DNA from: Urechidicola croceus
GTDB taxonomy: Bacteria > Bacteroidota > Bacteroidia > Flavobacteriales > Flavobacteriaceae
Direction: 5' to 3'
DNA: 64,000 bases
NCBI GenBank assembly: GCA_905181865.1
Contig: CAJIZG010000002.1
Coordinates: 248,001 to 312,000, forward strand
The position numbers and the translations under genes were made by a program. Of this stretch, positions 29,823 to 39,511 are shown piece by piece (the stretch's first letter is position 1; each line of letters starts with the position of its first letter). The notes beneath the pieces are model-generated. The model did not search any database. It was given only the letters and a program-made list of their open reading frames with translations, and was not told the DNA's origin.

Positions 29823-31449
29823 TTAATATCAATCGGTTTAAAAAAAGTATGGGTATAACACCGGTAATAATAATACATAATGAAGGCAGTGCTGACTCCA
29901 TTACGAGTTCATCACTAGCATATTCATAAGCTTTTACTGCTAATGTGTTTATATCATACGGTTTTAAGATTAGTGTTAAGGGTAGTTCTTTCATTGCATC
30001 TACAAATACTAAGATAAATGCGCTAAATAAACTAGGTTTAAGCAAAGGTAAGTCAATTTTAAAAAACGTTTTGAGCGTTCCTTTACCTAATAATCTAGAA
30101 GACTCAGAAAGCGATTTACCGATTTTTAATTGACCTGCCTCAATAGGATTAAATGCGACTGCTATAAATCGTATAATATAGGCATAAATCAATACCACGA
30201 GAGTCCCGTTAATCAGTAGTCCAAGATCTAAATCAAACATTTGTTTCCCCACTTTGATAAGCCATTTATCTAAATGAAGGGTTGGAATCATAACACCTAT
30301 GGCTATTACAGCACCAGGAATAGCATATCCTAAAACAGCAAGATGCGAACTTTTACTTAATAATTTAATACGATTCCATAGAGGGAAATGCACTACTAAT
30401 AAGGCAAATGTGACCGTTAAAAGTGACGTTAGGAATGCGATACCTAGACTTTGAAATGCAATAGTTATAAATGATAAAGAAGCAACTTTTGAAAATGTTA
30501 AAACCGTCCAATACAGCAATTGACCGAGCGGTAAAACAAAACCACAAAGAATAGGAATACTTACAACTATAAAAACAAGAACACGCCAACTCGGAGACAG
30601 TGCTAATTTTGGCAATTTAAAATCACTTTTTCCAGAAATCTCATAACTTCGATTACCTCTTAAAAATCGCTCTATACCAATTATTGCAAAGACCAAAACA
30701 AGTAAAATTGCAGATAGATAAACGGCTGTAGAGATTTCTTCTAAAGCAAACCAAGATCTAAAAATTCCCGTTGTGAATGTATGAACGCCATAATACTTTG
30801 CGGCTCCATAATCATTGAGCACTTCCATAAGGACTAAAACTAAGCCTCCAACAATAGCGGGCCTAGCCATTGGTAAAACAATTTTAAAGAATGTTTGAAA
30901 CTCTGAGGCTCCTAAGCTCTTTGAAGCTTCTATAAGTCGACCAGATTGATATAAAAAAACAGCACGGGAAACCACATAGACATACGGAAATAATGAAATA
31001 CTTAAAACAAATATAAGCCCGTAGATATTAGTCACACTAAATTTAGAAGATGTCAGACCTATGTTTCGCAATAAGAATTCTAACGATCCGCCGTAATCAA
31101 AAAAACCGGCATAAGCATAAGCAGTAATATAAGATGGTATGGCCAATGGTAAAATTAATAGCCATTCTAAAGCGCGTTGAAATGGAAGTTTATATCTGCT
31201 CACAATCCAAGCAGAACTTACTCCAAAAACAAGCGTTAGAAGTGTACAACCTAAAATTAAGTATAACGAATTAAGCGAGTAATCCAATAATAAATACTTT
31301 ATCATGTGACTCCAACTTTCTCCCGGACCAGAAAATAATTTAAAAAAAATCGTTAAAATAGGGATCACAATAAATGCAATAATGGCTAATGTATATATTG
31401 ACCATTTATTGAAATCTCTTCTTAAATATGTGAACCTAAACAACTTCAA
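29809..31449 (-). CDS. fbpB: Ferric iron ABC transporter permease (fused two-module type)
   Basis: Inner-membrane protein of 546 aa with about 12 helices arranged as two permease modules. The EAA loops include EASKSLGASEFQTFFKIVLP near residue 180 and ESSRLLGKGTLKTFFKIDLP near residue 450, where the ATPase docks. This duplicated form is the FbpB/SfuB type. It lies 3 bases after the binding-protein gene and overlaps the ATPase gene, so translation is coupled. Confidence 0.92.
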   Translation of the reverse strand: MKLFRFTYLRRDFNKWSIYTLAIIAFIVIPILTIFFKLFSGPGESWSHMIKYLLLDYSLNSLYLILGCTLLTLVFGVSSAWIVSRYKLPFQRALEWLLILPLAIPSYITAYAYAGFFDYGGSLEFLLRNIGLTSSKFSVTNIYGLIFVLSISLFPYVYVVSRAVFLYQSGRLIEASKSLGASEFQTFFKIVLPMARPAIVGGLVLVLMEVLNDYGAAKYYGVHTFTTGIFRSWFALEEISTAVYLSAILLVLVFAIIGIERFLRGNRSYEISGKSDFKLPKLALSPSWRVLVFIVVSIPILCGFVLPLGQLLYWTVLTFSKVASLSFITIAFQSLGIAFLTSLLTVTFALLVVHFPLWNRIKLLSKSSHLAVLGYAIPGAVIAIGVMIPTLHLDKWLIKVGKQMFDLDLGLLINGTLVVLIYAYIIRFIAVAFNPIEAGQLKIGKSLSESSRLLGKGTLKTFFKIDLPLLKPSLFSAFILVFVDAMKELPLTLILKPYDINTLAVKAYEYASDELVMESALPSLCIIITGVIPILFLNRLILNGTK

Positions 31450-31452
31450 AGT

Positions 31453-32508
31453 CTATTTCCAACCAGCTTCATCAAATACAAGAACTGCTTTTTTATTATT
31501 TTCTCCAAGCTTTGAAAGTGGTAACATATCTTCTTTAAATATCCCCCATGATTTAAGTAAATCTGATACCTCTACCGCTGGATTAACAGGATATTCGTAA
31601 TTAGAACTTGCAAATACTTTTTGAGCGTCTTCGTTTACTAAGTACTCAATAAATTTAATGGCATTTGCTTTGTTAGGCGCATATTTAGCAACTCCTGCAC
31701 CACTAATATTAATGTGTGTTCCTCTATCGTCTTGATTCGGAAAAAACACACCAATACGCAGTCCTACTTTAACCTCTTCTGGATCTTCAGAATTTAATAA
31801 CTTCCCAATATAATAGGTATTTACAATAGCCAAATCTCCCTCTCCAGCAATGACTGCTTTTATTTGATCTCTATCATTTCCTTGTGGAGAACGTGCCATA
31901 TTTTTAACAATATTTTCGCCCCAAGTTTTTGCAGCATCTTCGCCTTTATGTGCAATTATTGAAGCCATTAAGGATTGGTTATAAATATTTCCAGAAGATC
32001 GTACTAGTATTTTTTCACTCCATTTGGGTGCAGTCAAATCTTCATACGTTGATAATTGTTCTGGATTCGTTTTATCCTTATCGTAGACAATAACACGGGC
32101 TCTTTTTGTTAGAGCAAACCACTGATTCTCTTCATCCCGCAAATTTGATGGAATAATAGTTGTCAATAATTTTGAATCTATAGCTTGTAGCAAGTCTTTA
32201 TCTTTAGCTCTTACTAACCTACCAGCATCCACCGTTATTAAGACATCTGCAGGGGATTGCTTACCTTCTAAAGTCATTTTTTGCATGAGTTCGTCTGCCT
32301 TTGCATTGACTACATTAACTTTAATGCCAGTTTGTGCTTCGAACTTTGCAAATAGCATTTGATCAACTTCATAATGTCTATGGGTATACACATTGACTTC
32401 TTGTATTTCAGATTTAGAAGCATCGTTCGTTATTCCCTCTTTTTTTATTTCAGATTTACATGCACCTAAAGCTAGTGCGAAAGCAATAATTAAATGGCTA
32501 TTTTTCAT
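31453..32508 (-). CDS. fbpA: Ferric iron ABC transporter substrate-binding lipoprotein
   Basis: Protein of 351 aa with a lipoprotein signal (ALALGACKS). VNVYTHRHYEVDQMLFAKFE is the hallmark of FutA/FbpA/IdiA ferric-binding proteins, with His and Tyr ligands. The paired tyrosines near NTYYIGKLL complete the typical Fe3+ site. It captures ferric iron in the periplasm and delivers it to the permease. It begins 10 bases after the TonB receptor gene. The FutA-like ligand set suggests binding of free ferric ion rather than a siderophore. Confidence 0.92.
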   Translation of the reverse strand: MKNSHLIIAFALALGACKSEIKKEGITNDASKSEIQEVNVYTHRHYEVDQMLFAKFEAQTGIKVNVVNAKADELMQKMTLEGKQSPADVLITVDAGRLVRAKDKDLLQAIDSKLLTTIIPSNLRDEENQWFALTKRARVIVYDKDKTNPEQLSTYEDLTAPKWSEKILVRSSGNIYNQSLMASIIAHKGEDAAKTWGENIVKNMARSPQGNDRDQIKAVIAGEGDLAIVNTYYIGKLLNSEDPEEVKVGLRIGVFFPNQDDRGTHINISGAGVAKYAPNKANAIKFIEYLVNEDAQKVFASSNYEYPVNPAVEVSDLLKSWGIFKEDMLPLSKLGENNKKAVLVFDEAGWK

Positions 32509-32518
32509 GGTGTTTAAT

Positions 32519-34945
32519 TTATAATTTTATTTGCAACGTTGCATAGAAATTTCTTGGGGCTGATGGTATTATTCCTGGTCCAGGATAACCTGTTGCTCGT
32601 CTCGTAAAATACGTTTCGTCTAGTACGTTATTAATTCCTGTTTCTAACTTAAAACGTTTGTAAGTGTAGGATAAAGCCACATCCATAATATCATATTGTG
32701 GTATTGCTCCAATGACTCCGCTTAAATTTGAGTCTTGAGAGTTTGTGGCATCTGTAAATTGGCTCGCTAAATACGAGTATTGCACATTTGCTAACAAGTT
32801 TTTATATCCGAATCGCAACCCCGTTTTAATATTCACATCAGGAACAAATTCTACTTGATTCCCTTGTACTCCAGATTGTTGTGATTCTGTGTATTCCGAA
32901 GAAATAAAAGACGCATTGATGAAATAGTTAAAACTAAAATCATTGTCCATTTTAAGAATCTTCTTTAAATTAAAATCAACTAAAGATTCTACACCAAAGA
33001 GTCTAGCATCACCAACATTGCTGCGCTCACTTATAACACGACCATCATCAAACGCTTTTTGAATAAAACCAATTCTACCATTATAGAATAAAGCAAATGC
33101 TCCTACATCGTAAGAAATGATATTTTTATAATTACCTCGAAAACCGATATCTGCAGTAAATCCTTCCTCATCTGTAATATTGGGATCAACTGCAAATGCT
33201 GGATTTGAAATATTGATATCTGAGAAGGTTACTGATCTATAATTTTGAGAGATATTTCCATAAATCTCTAAAGCAGTAGATGGCTTATAACTCAACCCAA
33301 CTCCTAACAAGATGAAGTTACGCTCAAAATCACGATTATCTTCTATCGTTTCCTCAAAAATAACATTGCCTGCTGCATCTGTATTAATACGTTTGAAAAA
33401 GCCTTCACTTTCGGTTTTTATGTATTCAAAACGAAACCCAGGTGTGATAGAAAATGTATCATTTAAGTAAAAGATATTCTCTCCAAAAACGGCAACGTTA
33501 AGATTGGGAAAATCAAATTGTGATTGTGCTGGATAATTCGGGAATTCGTCGCTAAAGAAATTAAAGTCTGGCCCGCTACCATCAGATCCTGGACCTTGTT
33601 GTTCGTCGTTGTTGGCTTTATAAAATTTAGAGCCTATGAGGAACGTTGCTTCTTTTCCAAACAACTTATATTTGCTCAATAATCGTGCTTCTGCACCAAA
33701 GTTTTTAAAATTACCTTTGATTAAATCACGTGCTGCATTGGGGTCAATTTGATCTACACGATTGGTTCTAAATCCAAGCGCATTGCGAGAGGCATTAAGT
33801 CCAAATGCGCTAAATGTAAAATTGGTTTCTTCTGAAAATTTATGACTCAATTTGAAGTTATACAACAACCAATTTACGCTAAACCAATTACGTACTCTAT
33901 TGCTTTGCAATGGGTCTTCATTAAACTGCGCATCTGTTAAACCACCAGCTTGCTGGGCGAGATAATACAAGTGTGTAAACTCTGCAGATATGTTTGTTTT
34001 CTCGTTGAATTTGTATCCCAAATGGGCAAATACATTTTTGGATTCAAACTGCGAATTTGGTCTAAAGCCATCCCCTTTTTTATAGTTGAAATAGGTATAG
34101 TAACTAAATTTATCTTTTGTACCGCTTAGACTTGTAAAGTTCGTGTATAACCCAAAACTTCCAACCGTATTTCTCGTAATCAATGCTATGGGTTTGTTTG
34201 AATTTGGTGCTTTTGTTTTGAAATTTATGAGTCCACCAAACTGCGTTCCATACTGTAGCGACGCTGCACCACGAATCACTTGAATTTCTTTTAAACCTTC
34301 AGCAGCAGGGGTGTAGTAGCTTTCTGGATACCCCAACACATCTGCGCTAATATCATACTCATTTTGTCTGGTATTAAAATTAGCTGTGCGATTTGGGTCT
34401 AAACCACGGCCTCCAATATTGAGTTGTAATCCAGCATCATCATTTTGATAAATATTTAATCCTGCAACTTGACTATATAATTGTCGCGCATTATTAGTTG
34501 CGAGATTGGCTAGCGATTGATCTACTAAAATAACCTCAGTTTTCTTACCGGCATAAATAGCAGTTCCTTCGACGTCTTTTAACCTATTGAGTTCAAATAC
34601 TTTTGTGCGTCTTGCATTGATTACAATTTCTAAAAGATCTTCTTGTAGTGGTAATAGCACAATATTTAGGCTCTCATCTTTTTCAAGCGTTTGTTCTAGT
34701 TCAAGAATTTTAAATTCTGAAATATAAAACACCAAACTTAGTTCTGTTTTCTCAGAAGAAAAATTATAATACCCTTTAGCGTCTGATGTTGTTAATAATC
34801 CAGTAAACGTATCAAAAATTTGAACATTATTAATAGCGGTATTATCATTTCCATTAGTAATATAACCCGAGACTTCGTTCTGCCCAATTAAGGGCAGACT
34901 GAATAGAAATATGAATAGTATTAATTTAAAATCCTTTAATGTCAT
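32519..34945 (-). CDS. TonB-dependent outer-membrane receptor (iron-type, FecA-like)
   Basis: Receptor of 808 aa: signal peptide, CarboxypepD_reg-like domain at about 22-105 (GYITNGNDNTAINNVQIFDT), a plug from about 130 (NARQLYSQVAGLNIYQNDDA, GGRGLDPNRTANFN, VIRGAASLQYGTQFGG), then a 22-strand barrel ending FYATLQIKL with the aromatic-rich C-terminal strand. It imports a ferric compound across the outer membrane. It overlaps the HTTM gene by 20 bases and precedes fbpA, so it belongs to the iron operon. The ligand is not known. Confidence 0.93.
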   Translation of the reverse strand: MTLKDFKLILFIFLFSLPLIGQNEVSGYITNGNDNTAINNVQIFDTFTGLLTTSDAKGYYNFSSEKTELSLVFYISEFKILELEQTLEKDESLNIVLLPLQEDLLEIVINARRTKVFELNRLKDVEGTAIYAGKKTEVILVDQSLANLATNNARQLYSQVAGLNIYQNDDAGLQLNIGGRGLDPNRTANFNTRQNEYDISADVLGYPESYYTPAAEGLKEIQVIRGAASLQYGTQFGGLINFKTKAPNSNKPIALITRNTVGSFGLYTNFTSLSGTKDKFSYYTYFNYKKGDGFRPNSQFESKNVFAHLGYKFNEKTNISAEFTHLYYLAQQAGGLTDAQFNEDPLQSNRVRNWFSVNWLLYNFKLSHKFSEETNFTFSAFGLNASRNALGFRTNRVDQIDPNAARDLIKGNFKNFGAEARLLSKYKLFGKEATFLIGSKFYKANNDEQQGPGSDGSGPDFNFFSDEFPNYPAQSQFDFPNLNVAVFGENIFYLNDTFSITPGFRFEYIKTESEGFFKRINTDAAGNVIFEETIEDNRDFERNFILLGVGLSYKPSTALEIYGNISQNYRSVTFSDINISNPAFAVDPNITDEEGFTADIGFRGNYKNIISYDVGAFALFYNGRIGFIQKAFDDGRVISERSNVGDARLFGVESLVDFNLKKILKMDNDFSFNYFINASFISSEYTESQQSGVQGNQVEFVPDVNIKTGLRFGYKNLLANVQYSYLASQFTDATNSQDSNLSGVIGAIPQYDIMDVALSYTYKRFKLETGINNVLDETYFTRRATGYPGPGIIPSAPRNFYATLQIKL

Positions 34946-36293
34946 CTTTAAATGGTAAAATCCAGTTTTTGGGTTTAAATGATTCTTTTTCTTGATATAA
35001 ATCTACGGTTGGATCAATATATTGCGTACTTAATCGTCCATTTAGTGCGACATAGCTCTCCGCATACACTTGCAAGTTTTTATGCCCTTTCGCCGTAAAG
35101 TGGTCGCCTAAATAATGAGCATACTCTAAAATAAAATCAGGTTGACAACTCATTTGCTTCTCTTGAAATGCGGTTAAAAAATCTGTATTATCAGCGTAAA
35201 AGTACTGCCCTGTTTTGGAATTTGCAATTTTAAAAGTGGTCAATCCTGCTTTTTCCATAAGCATGACTCTCCATGATAGTCTGTACCCTTCTTCTGTCCA
35301 GAATAATTCGTTTTCATAGCGCAGATATCTAAACGGAAATAGGATTTGAAATACAAAAAAAATAGCGATAATTGGGAGTAGGATCTTTCGACGAGAAAAC
35401 GGATAAATATCTTGTGCTTTTGGGGTGCTTATATTTCTTCGGAAAGGTTTTAACAAGCATTTCATTGTGGCTATTATTTTTTCATGTACGCGAGCGTCAA
35501 AGAAAATTAAAGTGGCTACAATCATGATGTAAGGAAACATACCAATCGGAAATAAAATTCTTGTAAATACATGGAAAAATACAACTAAGACAAAAGCAAA
35601 TGTACGTGTTCGTTTGTTTAATAATAAAAATGGAATAAACAAATCATAAAACATACCAGACCAGCTCATCGCATAATGAAACCAATCTTGCTGCATGAGA
35701 TTATTACCGATAATTGGTAAGTCATATTTTGAAGGCAACCAGATTTTTAATGGCATGGCGCTAAATAGCCAATCACTATTTATTTTTGAGATTCCTGCAT
35801 AGAAATAAACAATTCCTAAAAGTAGTTTTATACTATCTATGGTCCAATTTGGAATTTGATTGAAACTTTTCTTTCTACGTAAATTATCAATTGAAAATGT
35901 AGCATTTGCAGGTAAGAAGATCATCAAAAAACTCAGGACACTAATAAAATAATAATGATTGAGGTAGGTGGTTTTATCAATGAGTTCTATGTACGTGAAG
36001 CTTAAAAAAAAGAGAATAATTGCGAGTCTATATTTTAAACCAAAAGCGATAAAAAGTGCAGATATTCCGCAGATAAAAAATAAGAGATAATTATAATCTC
36101 CTAACGATCTCACCCATTCAAAATAGTAATATTTAAAATGAAAATCAGGGTCAATATATAACTTTTCTATCCAACCATGATACCAAAACCTGAGGATACT
36201 TAAACACATCATAAGCCCAAAAAACACACGAAAAATGGCTAGAGGAGCTGCGTTTTCGGTTTTGTTCAGATATGATTTTAGTTTAGTAATCAT
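34926..36293 (-). CDS. HTTM domain multi-pass membrane protein
   Basis: Protein of 455 aa with about eight helices and the HTTM signature: APLAIFRVFFGLMMCLSILR at the start, IKLLLGIVYFYAGISKINSDW, and HYAMSWSGMFYDLFIPFLLL. HTTM proteins are related to vitamin K-dependent gamma-carboxylase, although bacterial roles are unclear. A C-terminal soluble part (about 330-455) includes ILEYAHYLGDHFTAKG. It begins an operon with the TonB receptor (20-base overlap) and ferric ABC genes, so it probably acts in iron uptake. The coupling is structural evidence; the role is inferred. Confidence 0.9.
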   Translation of the reverse strand: MITKLKSYLNKTENAAPLAIFRVFFGLMMCLSILRFWYHGWIEKLYIDPDFHFKYYYFEWVRSLGDYNYLLFFICGISALFIAFGLKYRLAIILFFLSFTYIELIDKTTYLNHYYFISVLSFLMIFLPANATFSIDNLRRKKSFNQIPNWTIDSIKLLLGIVYFYAGISKINSDWLFSAMPLKIWLPSKYDLPIIGNNLMQQDWFHYAMSWSGMFYDLFIPFLLLNKRTRTFAFVLVVFFHVFTRILFPIGMFPYIMIVATLIFFDARVHEKIIATMKCLLKPFRRNISTPKAQDIYPFSRRKILLPIIAIFFVFQILFPFRYLRYENELFWTEEGYRLSWRVMLMEKAGLTTFKIANSKTGQYFYADNTDFLTAFQEKQMSCQPDFILEYAHYLGDHFTAKGHKNLQVYAESYVALNGRLSTQYIDPTVDLYQEKESFKPKNWILPFKDDIKGF

Positions 36294-36343
36294 TTATTAA
36301 CTTTTGAAGCACTTCTAATGCATTCAAGTTGACAGTTTAGACT

Positions 36344-36380
36344 TTAAAAAAAATTCCTTAGTGTATGTACAGCACTAAAG
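36344..36380 (-). terminator. Rho-independent terminator after the third imelysin gene
   Basis: On the minus strand CTTTAGTG pairs with CACTAAGG around a 9-base loop, followed by AATTTTTTTT. It separates the imelysin gene from the HTTM operon. Confidence 0.75.
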
Positions 36381-36409
36381 AATCTTTCATTATTTTATGT
36401 CATGCTTGA

Positions 36410-37528
36410 TTAATCTCCATCCGCATCTACGTAATCGATACTTATATTCATCGCTTGAATCATATCTACTTTTAAAAGAACGACTGCTCTTTGTAACTCG
36501 TCATATGCTTCTAGCATTTTAATATTTTCTGTATCAACTTGTAAAGAAAAACTATTACTTAATAATTTTATTTTTGATTCAGCAGTATTAAACTGATTAT
36601 TAATCAATGCACTTAAATCCTCTCCTTGTCTAATCGTATTTAAATACGTTAAGTAGGAATTAAAACTCTCCCCTGTTGCTAAAGAATTATAAGATTTACC
36701 ATTAAAAAAATCTTGCGTTGCTTCTAATGCTGTTAAGGCTAAAACTTTAGAGACTTCTTTATTATAAAACGCTTCTACCTTATCGTTAAAAGGTGTTGTT
36801 GAAAACACACCAGCTGGAATACCAAATTTGTTAGCACGCAATCCTTTCTCGTAATAGAAGATAAAGTCGTTCGTTAATTTATTAGCAGAACTTGTTGCTG
36901 TATTTGCGGTACTATTAACAAAAATAGTTCTATAATTTGATGTCCAGTCATTTAAAACTGTCGTGGTCAAAGATTGCATTTGATTCACCAAATCTGACAA
37001 ATACGTCTTATAAGCGTCAAAATTTGAAGCGCTTGTATAAATTTCCAGAATTTCAGTATCACTATTTGACAAAGCATACAACATATAATCTACAGCTGGA
37101 AAACCTACTGCATCATTATTATTTACGCTAGCAAGATCATAGGTTCCTGAGGTAATATTACTTTTAATATCACTCGAGTTAGTAGGGTAAATATTCATTT
37201 GAAAAGCATAATTGAGTTCTTCCGCTTTACCAATATTGAACATTTCAACATATTGCCATGTTTTGTAAGCTTCGAGCCAAGATACTCTTACTGCATCTAA
37301 AGTAGCCTGATTTGGAGCTGCCAAAAATGCATCTTTATCTGTAGATAATGTTTCTAAATCTAAGCTTAAGTCTTGAATCGCAGGAATAATAATATTGTCG
37401 GCCCAATTAGTCAACATCGCTTGACGGTTAAAATCATCTGATGTTCCCACAGATTCTCCGATATCATCTGACTCTGTGCAAGTAACGAACATCGCGATTG
37501 CAAATAAGCTTAAAACAATTTTCTTCAT
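36410..37528 (-). CDS. Imelysin family lipoprotein, third copy
   Basis: Protein of about 372 aa with lipoprotein signal (MFVTCTESDD). I choose the start at 37528 (MKKIVLSLFAIAMF) over 37567, because a TATCTTTG -7 element at 37551-37558 lies within the longer frame. Imelysin helices (AVRVSWLEAYKTWQYVEMFN, AVDYMLYALSN) are clear. FPAVDYML replaces GxHxxE, so as in the second copy the His is missing. It lies between the DUF4856 gene and the HTTM-TonB-ABC operon and is closest in ending (DADGD) to the second imelysin. Confidence 0.88.
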   Translation of the reverse strand: MKKIVLSLFAIAMFVTCTESDDIGESVGTSDDFNRQAMLTNWADNIIIPAIQDLSLDLETLSTDKDAFLAAPNQATLDAVRVSWLEAYKTWQYVEMFNIGKAEELNYAFQMNIYPTNSSDIKSNITSGTYDLASVNNNDAVGFPAVDYMLYALSNSDTEILEIYTSASNFDAYKTYLSDLVNQMQSLTTTVLNDWTSNYRTIFVNSTANTATSSANKLTNDFIFYYEKGLRANKFGIPAGVFSTTPFNDKVEAFYNKEVSKVLALTALEATQDFFNGKSYNSLATGESFNSYLTYLNTIRQGEDLSALINNQFNTAESKIKLLSNSFSLQVDTENIKMLEAYDELQRAVVLLKVDMIQAMNISIDYVDADGD

Positions 37529-37550
37529 TATTGTTGTTTTTTTTAATTTA

Positions 37551-37582
37551 CAAAGATAAACAAGCAAATACGTTCAAGCAAG
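37551..37582 (-). promoter_or_regulatory. Bacteroidota-type promoter of the third imelysin
   Basis: Minus-strand -7 TATCTTTG at 37551-37558, and a near -33 (CTTG, 37579-37582) about 20 bases upstream. It decides the downstream start codon for the gene. Confidence 0.6.
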
Positions 37583-37616
37583 GGAACGCATTTACTTTTT
37601 TTAGATTAATACGTAA

Positions 37617-38819
37617 TTAACTTCCTGCTTGCGCAATAGTTAAATCAAATCTATTTGCTATTTCAGCAGACATCGCCTCTAAGGTTGCATCTGTAACATC
37701 CCAAAATCCATTTCCTGCCATTAATTGAGTAATATACTCATCTACTTCAGTCTTCGTGAAATAAGGCGCATTAGAACCTGTTTTACGCGTAAACTGTAAG
37801 CTATAGATAAATCCAAAACCTTCAGATAAATCATGGAATGCGCCACCATTATCTCCAGTACTTCTAACAATCCTACCTTGTTCTAAGTAGTAGATTGCTC
37901 TAATAGCGATCATTTTAGAGATTTCATTTTTAATAATATCAGCTTGCTCATCTCTTACCACATAGTCATTTGCAACAATAGCAGCACGCCCTAATTTAAA
38001 AGCGTTGTAAAGACTAAGTGCAATCCCTTGATAATCGGAATCTCCTTCTACTCTAGACAAGTACTTATTCAGAAAACTATCTTGATTAAGCGCTGGGTTT
38101 AATGCATCATCAGTTCCATATAGGTACCCAAAAGCTTCATCCCACTTGTGCTCCATAGTAGTATAGTTTTTTCCTTCGGCAACAGTTTCAGCATTATTAT
38201 CTACTACGTTACCTCCGGCGTCTAAAACAGCAGGGCTTAGATAATTATTTAGGAGTTGATCTGTCATCAAAGCACCAATTAAACTTTTGTTTATGGCTTG
38301 GTTGTATTCTAAACCTTGCGCATTTATATAACGTATAGATCCTCCTCCAGCTTCTTGGATTTGGCCTGCAACCCCTGCAGAAGCATCCTCATCCCATCTT
38401 GGAAAGACATCATTCACTTGGTTTGCAATCCAAGTATCAAAATCATTTTTTATAGCTGTGGCATCAGTAGTATTTGCTGCAAAGAAATCTGAAGAAGCAG
38501 CTACTTTACTTCTAATACTTTTGCTTGATGTGTTTAAATCTGCGTCAGAGAAATCTGCGTTTCCTTCTACATGCGCAAACATACCGTCCAGCTGCGCTTC
38601 AGTTTTAGAGGGATCTTTAAGTGCACTTACAAATTCTTGTCCCATTAAAATACGCGTGGTTTGTCCGCTGTAACTAACCGTTGTTTCTCCATTTCGGGCA
38701 AATGTGTAGGTTGCGGGGGCTTCTAATTCTGTTATTATTAAATCGGGACCATCATCATCACTAGAACAGGATATTAATAGGCTAGCAATGGCGAATAAAC
38801 TTAGGATAATTTTCTTCAT
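37617..38819 (-). CDS. DUF4856 domain lipoprotein (iron-regulated type)
   Basis: Protein of 400 aa with lipoprotein signal (LLISCSSDDD). The DUF4856 domain begins PATYTFARNGETTVSYSGQT and includes RILMGQEFVSALKD, HKWDEAFGYLYG and NAFKLGRAAIVANDY. It is a helical, imelysin-associated family of unknown biochemical role, common in marine Bacteroidota iron loci. A canonical promoter and two iron-box-like sites lie upstream, and the third imelysin gene follows 88 bases on. Confidence 0.88.
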   Translation of the reverse strand: MKKIILSLFAIASLLISCSSDDDGPDLIITELEAPATYTFARNGETTVSYSGQTTRILMGQEFVSALKDPSKTEAQLDGMFAHVEGNADFSDADLNTSSKSIRSKVAASSDFFAANTTDATAIKNDFDTWIANQVNDVFPRWDEDASAGVAGQIQEAGGGSIRYINAQGLEYNQAINKSLIGALMTDQLLNNYLSPAVLDAGGNVVDNNAETVAEGKNYTTMEHKWDEAFGYLYGTDDALNPALNQDSFLNKYLSRVEGDSDYQGIALSLYNAFKLGRAAIVANDYVVRDEQADIIKNEISKMIAIRAIYYLEQGRIVRSTGDNGGAFHDLSEGFGFIYSLQFTRKTGSNAPYFTKTEVDEYITQLMAGNGFWDVTDATLEAMSAEIANRFDLTIAQAGS

Positions 38820-38840
38820 TTTTTAGGTTTTTTTACTATT

Positions 38841-38937
38841 TTTATTTAGACTCGTTACAAATAATAATTATAATTCGACCACAAAGATAAAGCACAAATT
38901 TATATTATCAAAGCTTATTTAGACTAATTTTAAATAA
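38841..38937. promoter_or_regulatory. Pair of iron-box-like operator sites flanking the promoter
   Basis: TTATTTAGAC occurs at 38842-38851 and again at 38915-38924. The second is the left arm of a 23-bp imperfect palindrome (38915-38937, right arm TTTTAAATAA). The two copies sit just downstream and just upstream of the -33/-7 pair. A related site (TTTATTTAATCTAAATT) lies at 23804-23820 before the first imelysin. Fur binding is inferred from the iron genes it serves. Confidence 0.5.
38882..38912 (-). promoter_or_regulatory. Canonical Bacteroidota promoter of the DUF4856 gene
   Basis: On the minus strand -33 TTTG (38909-38912), exactly 19 bases, then -7 TATCTTTG (38882-38889). Both elements fit the consensus fully. 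Confidence 0.75.
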
Positions 38938-39511
38938 ATTCTCAAAATGATATTTTAATGGATAGCTTACTTCTAAATGAAGTGAGATTCTTCTAAGTAA
39001 ATCAGACATTTTTTTCATTTTTTGATAGTTCATTATAAAACTCACTTTTGTATTTTCTAGAAGAAAGGGTTTATAATGCTTGGAATTTTAGTAATCTTCC
39101 CAACGTGAAGGCTTGTCCACGACATCTTTAACCGGGTCATACATAATTTCAATTTTATCAGGTTTTAAATACAATCTTGCATCTGATAGATTGAGTCGTT
39201 TAGAGGTATCTTTACATTCAGACAATGTTCAAGGTAAGAATAAGGCATGGAAAAGATAAGATTCCAAGTCATATTATTGAGTATCTTTGACTGCATCACT
39301 TAAGGGGAAAATATATGGGTGCTCAAGATCAGGGAAATGGAATTTAGAGAGTATTTTATAGAGCCGTATTTTTAGGTTATTTTAATGAAAATAAAATAAG
39401 AGATAAACAAGTATCAATCAGACTAAGTCAAAATATAGTGTAAAGGATGTGACTTTAACTTTGTAAACTATGTGCCTTAACGAACATGAATATAACATCC
39501 TTAACCATGAC
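38938..39511. other. Gap between the iron locus and the glycosidase, with gene debris
   Basis: Holds the decayed minus-strand frame at 39087-39365 (listed separately). The rest shows no gene. Confidence 0.5.
39087..39365 (-). pseudogene. Decayed 3' end of an unidentified gene
   Basis: One minus-strand frame reads SKFHFPDLEHPYIFPLSDAV, TAA, YDLESYLFHALFLP, TGA, TLSECKDTSKRLNLSDARLY, LKPDKIEIMYDPVKDVVDKP, SRWEDY, stop. Protein-like composition across two in-frame stops marks a dead gene's C-terminus. I do not recognise the family. Confidence 0.45.
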
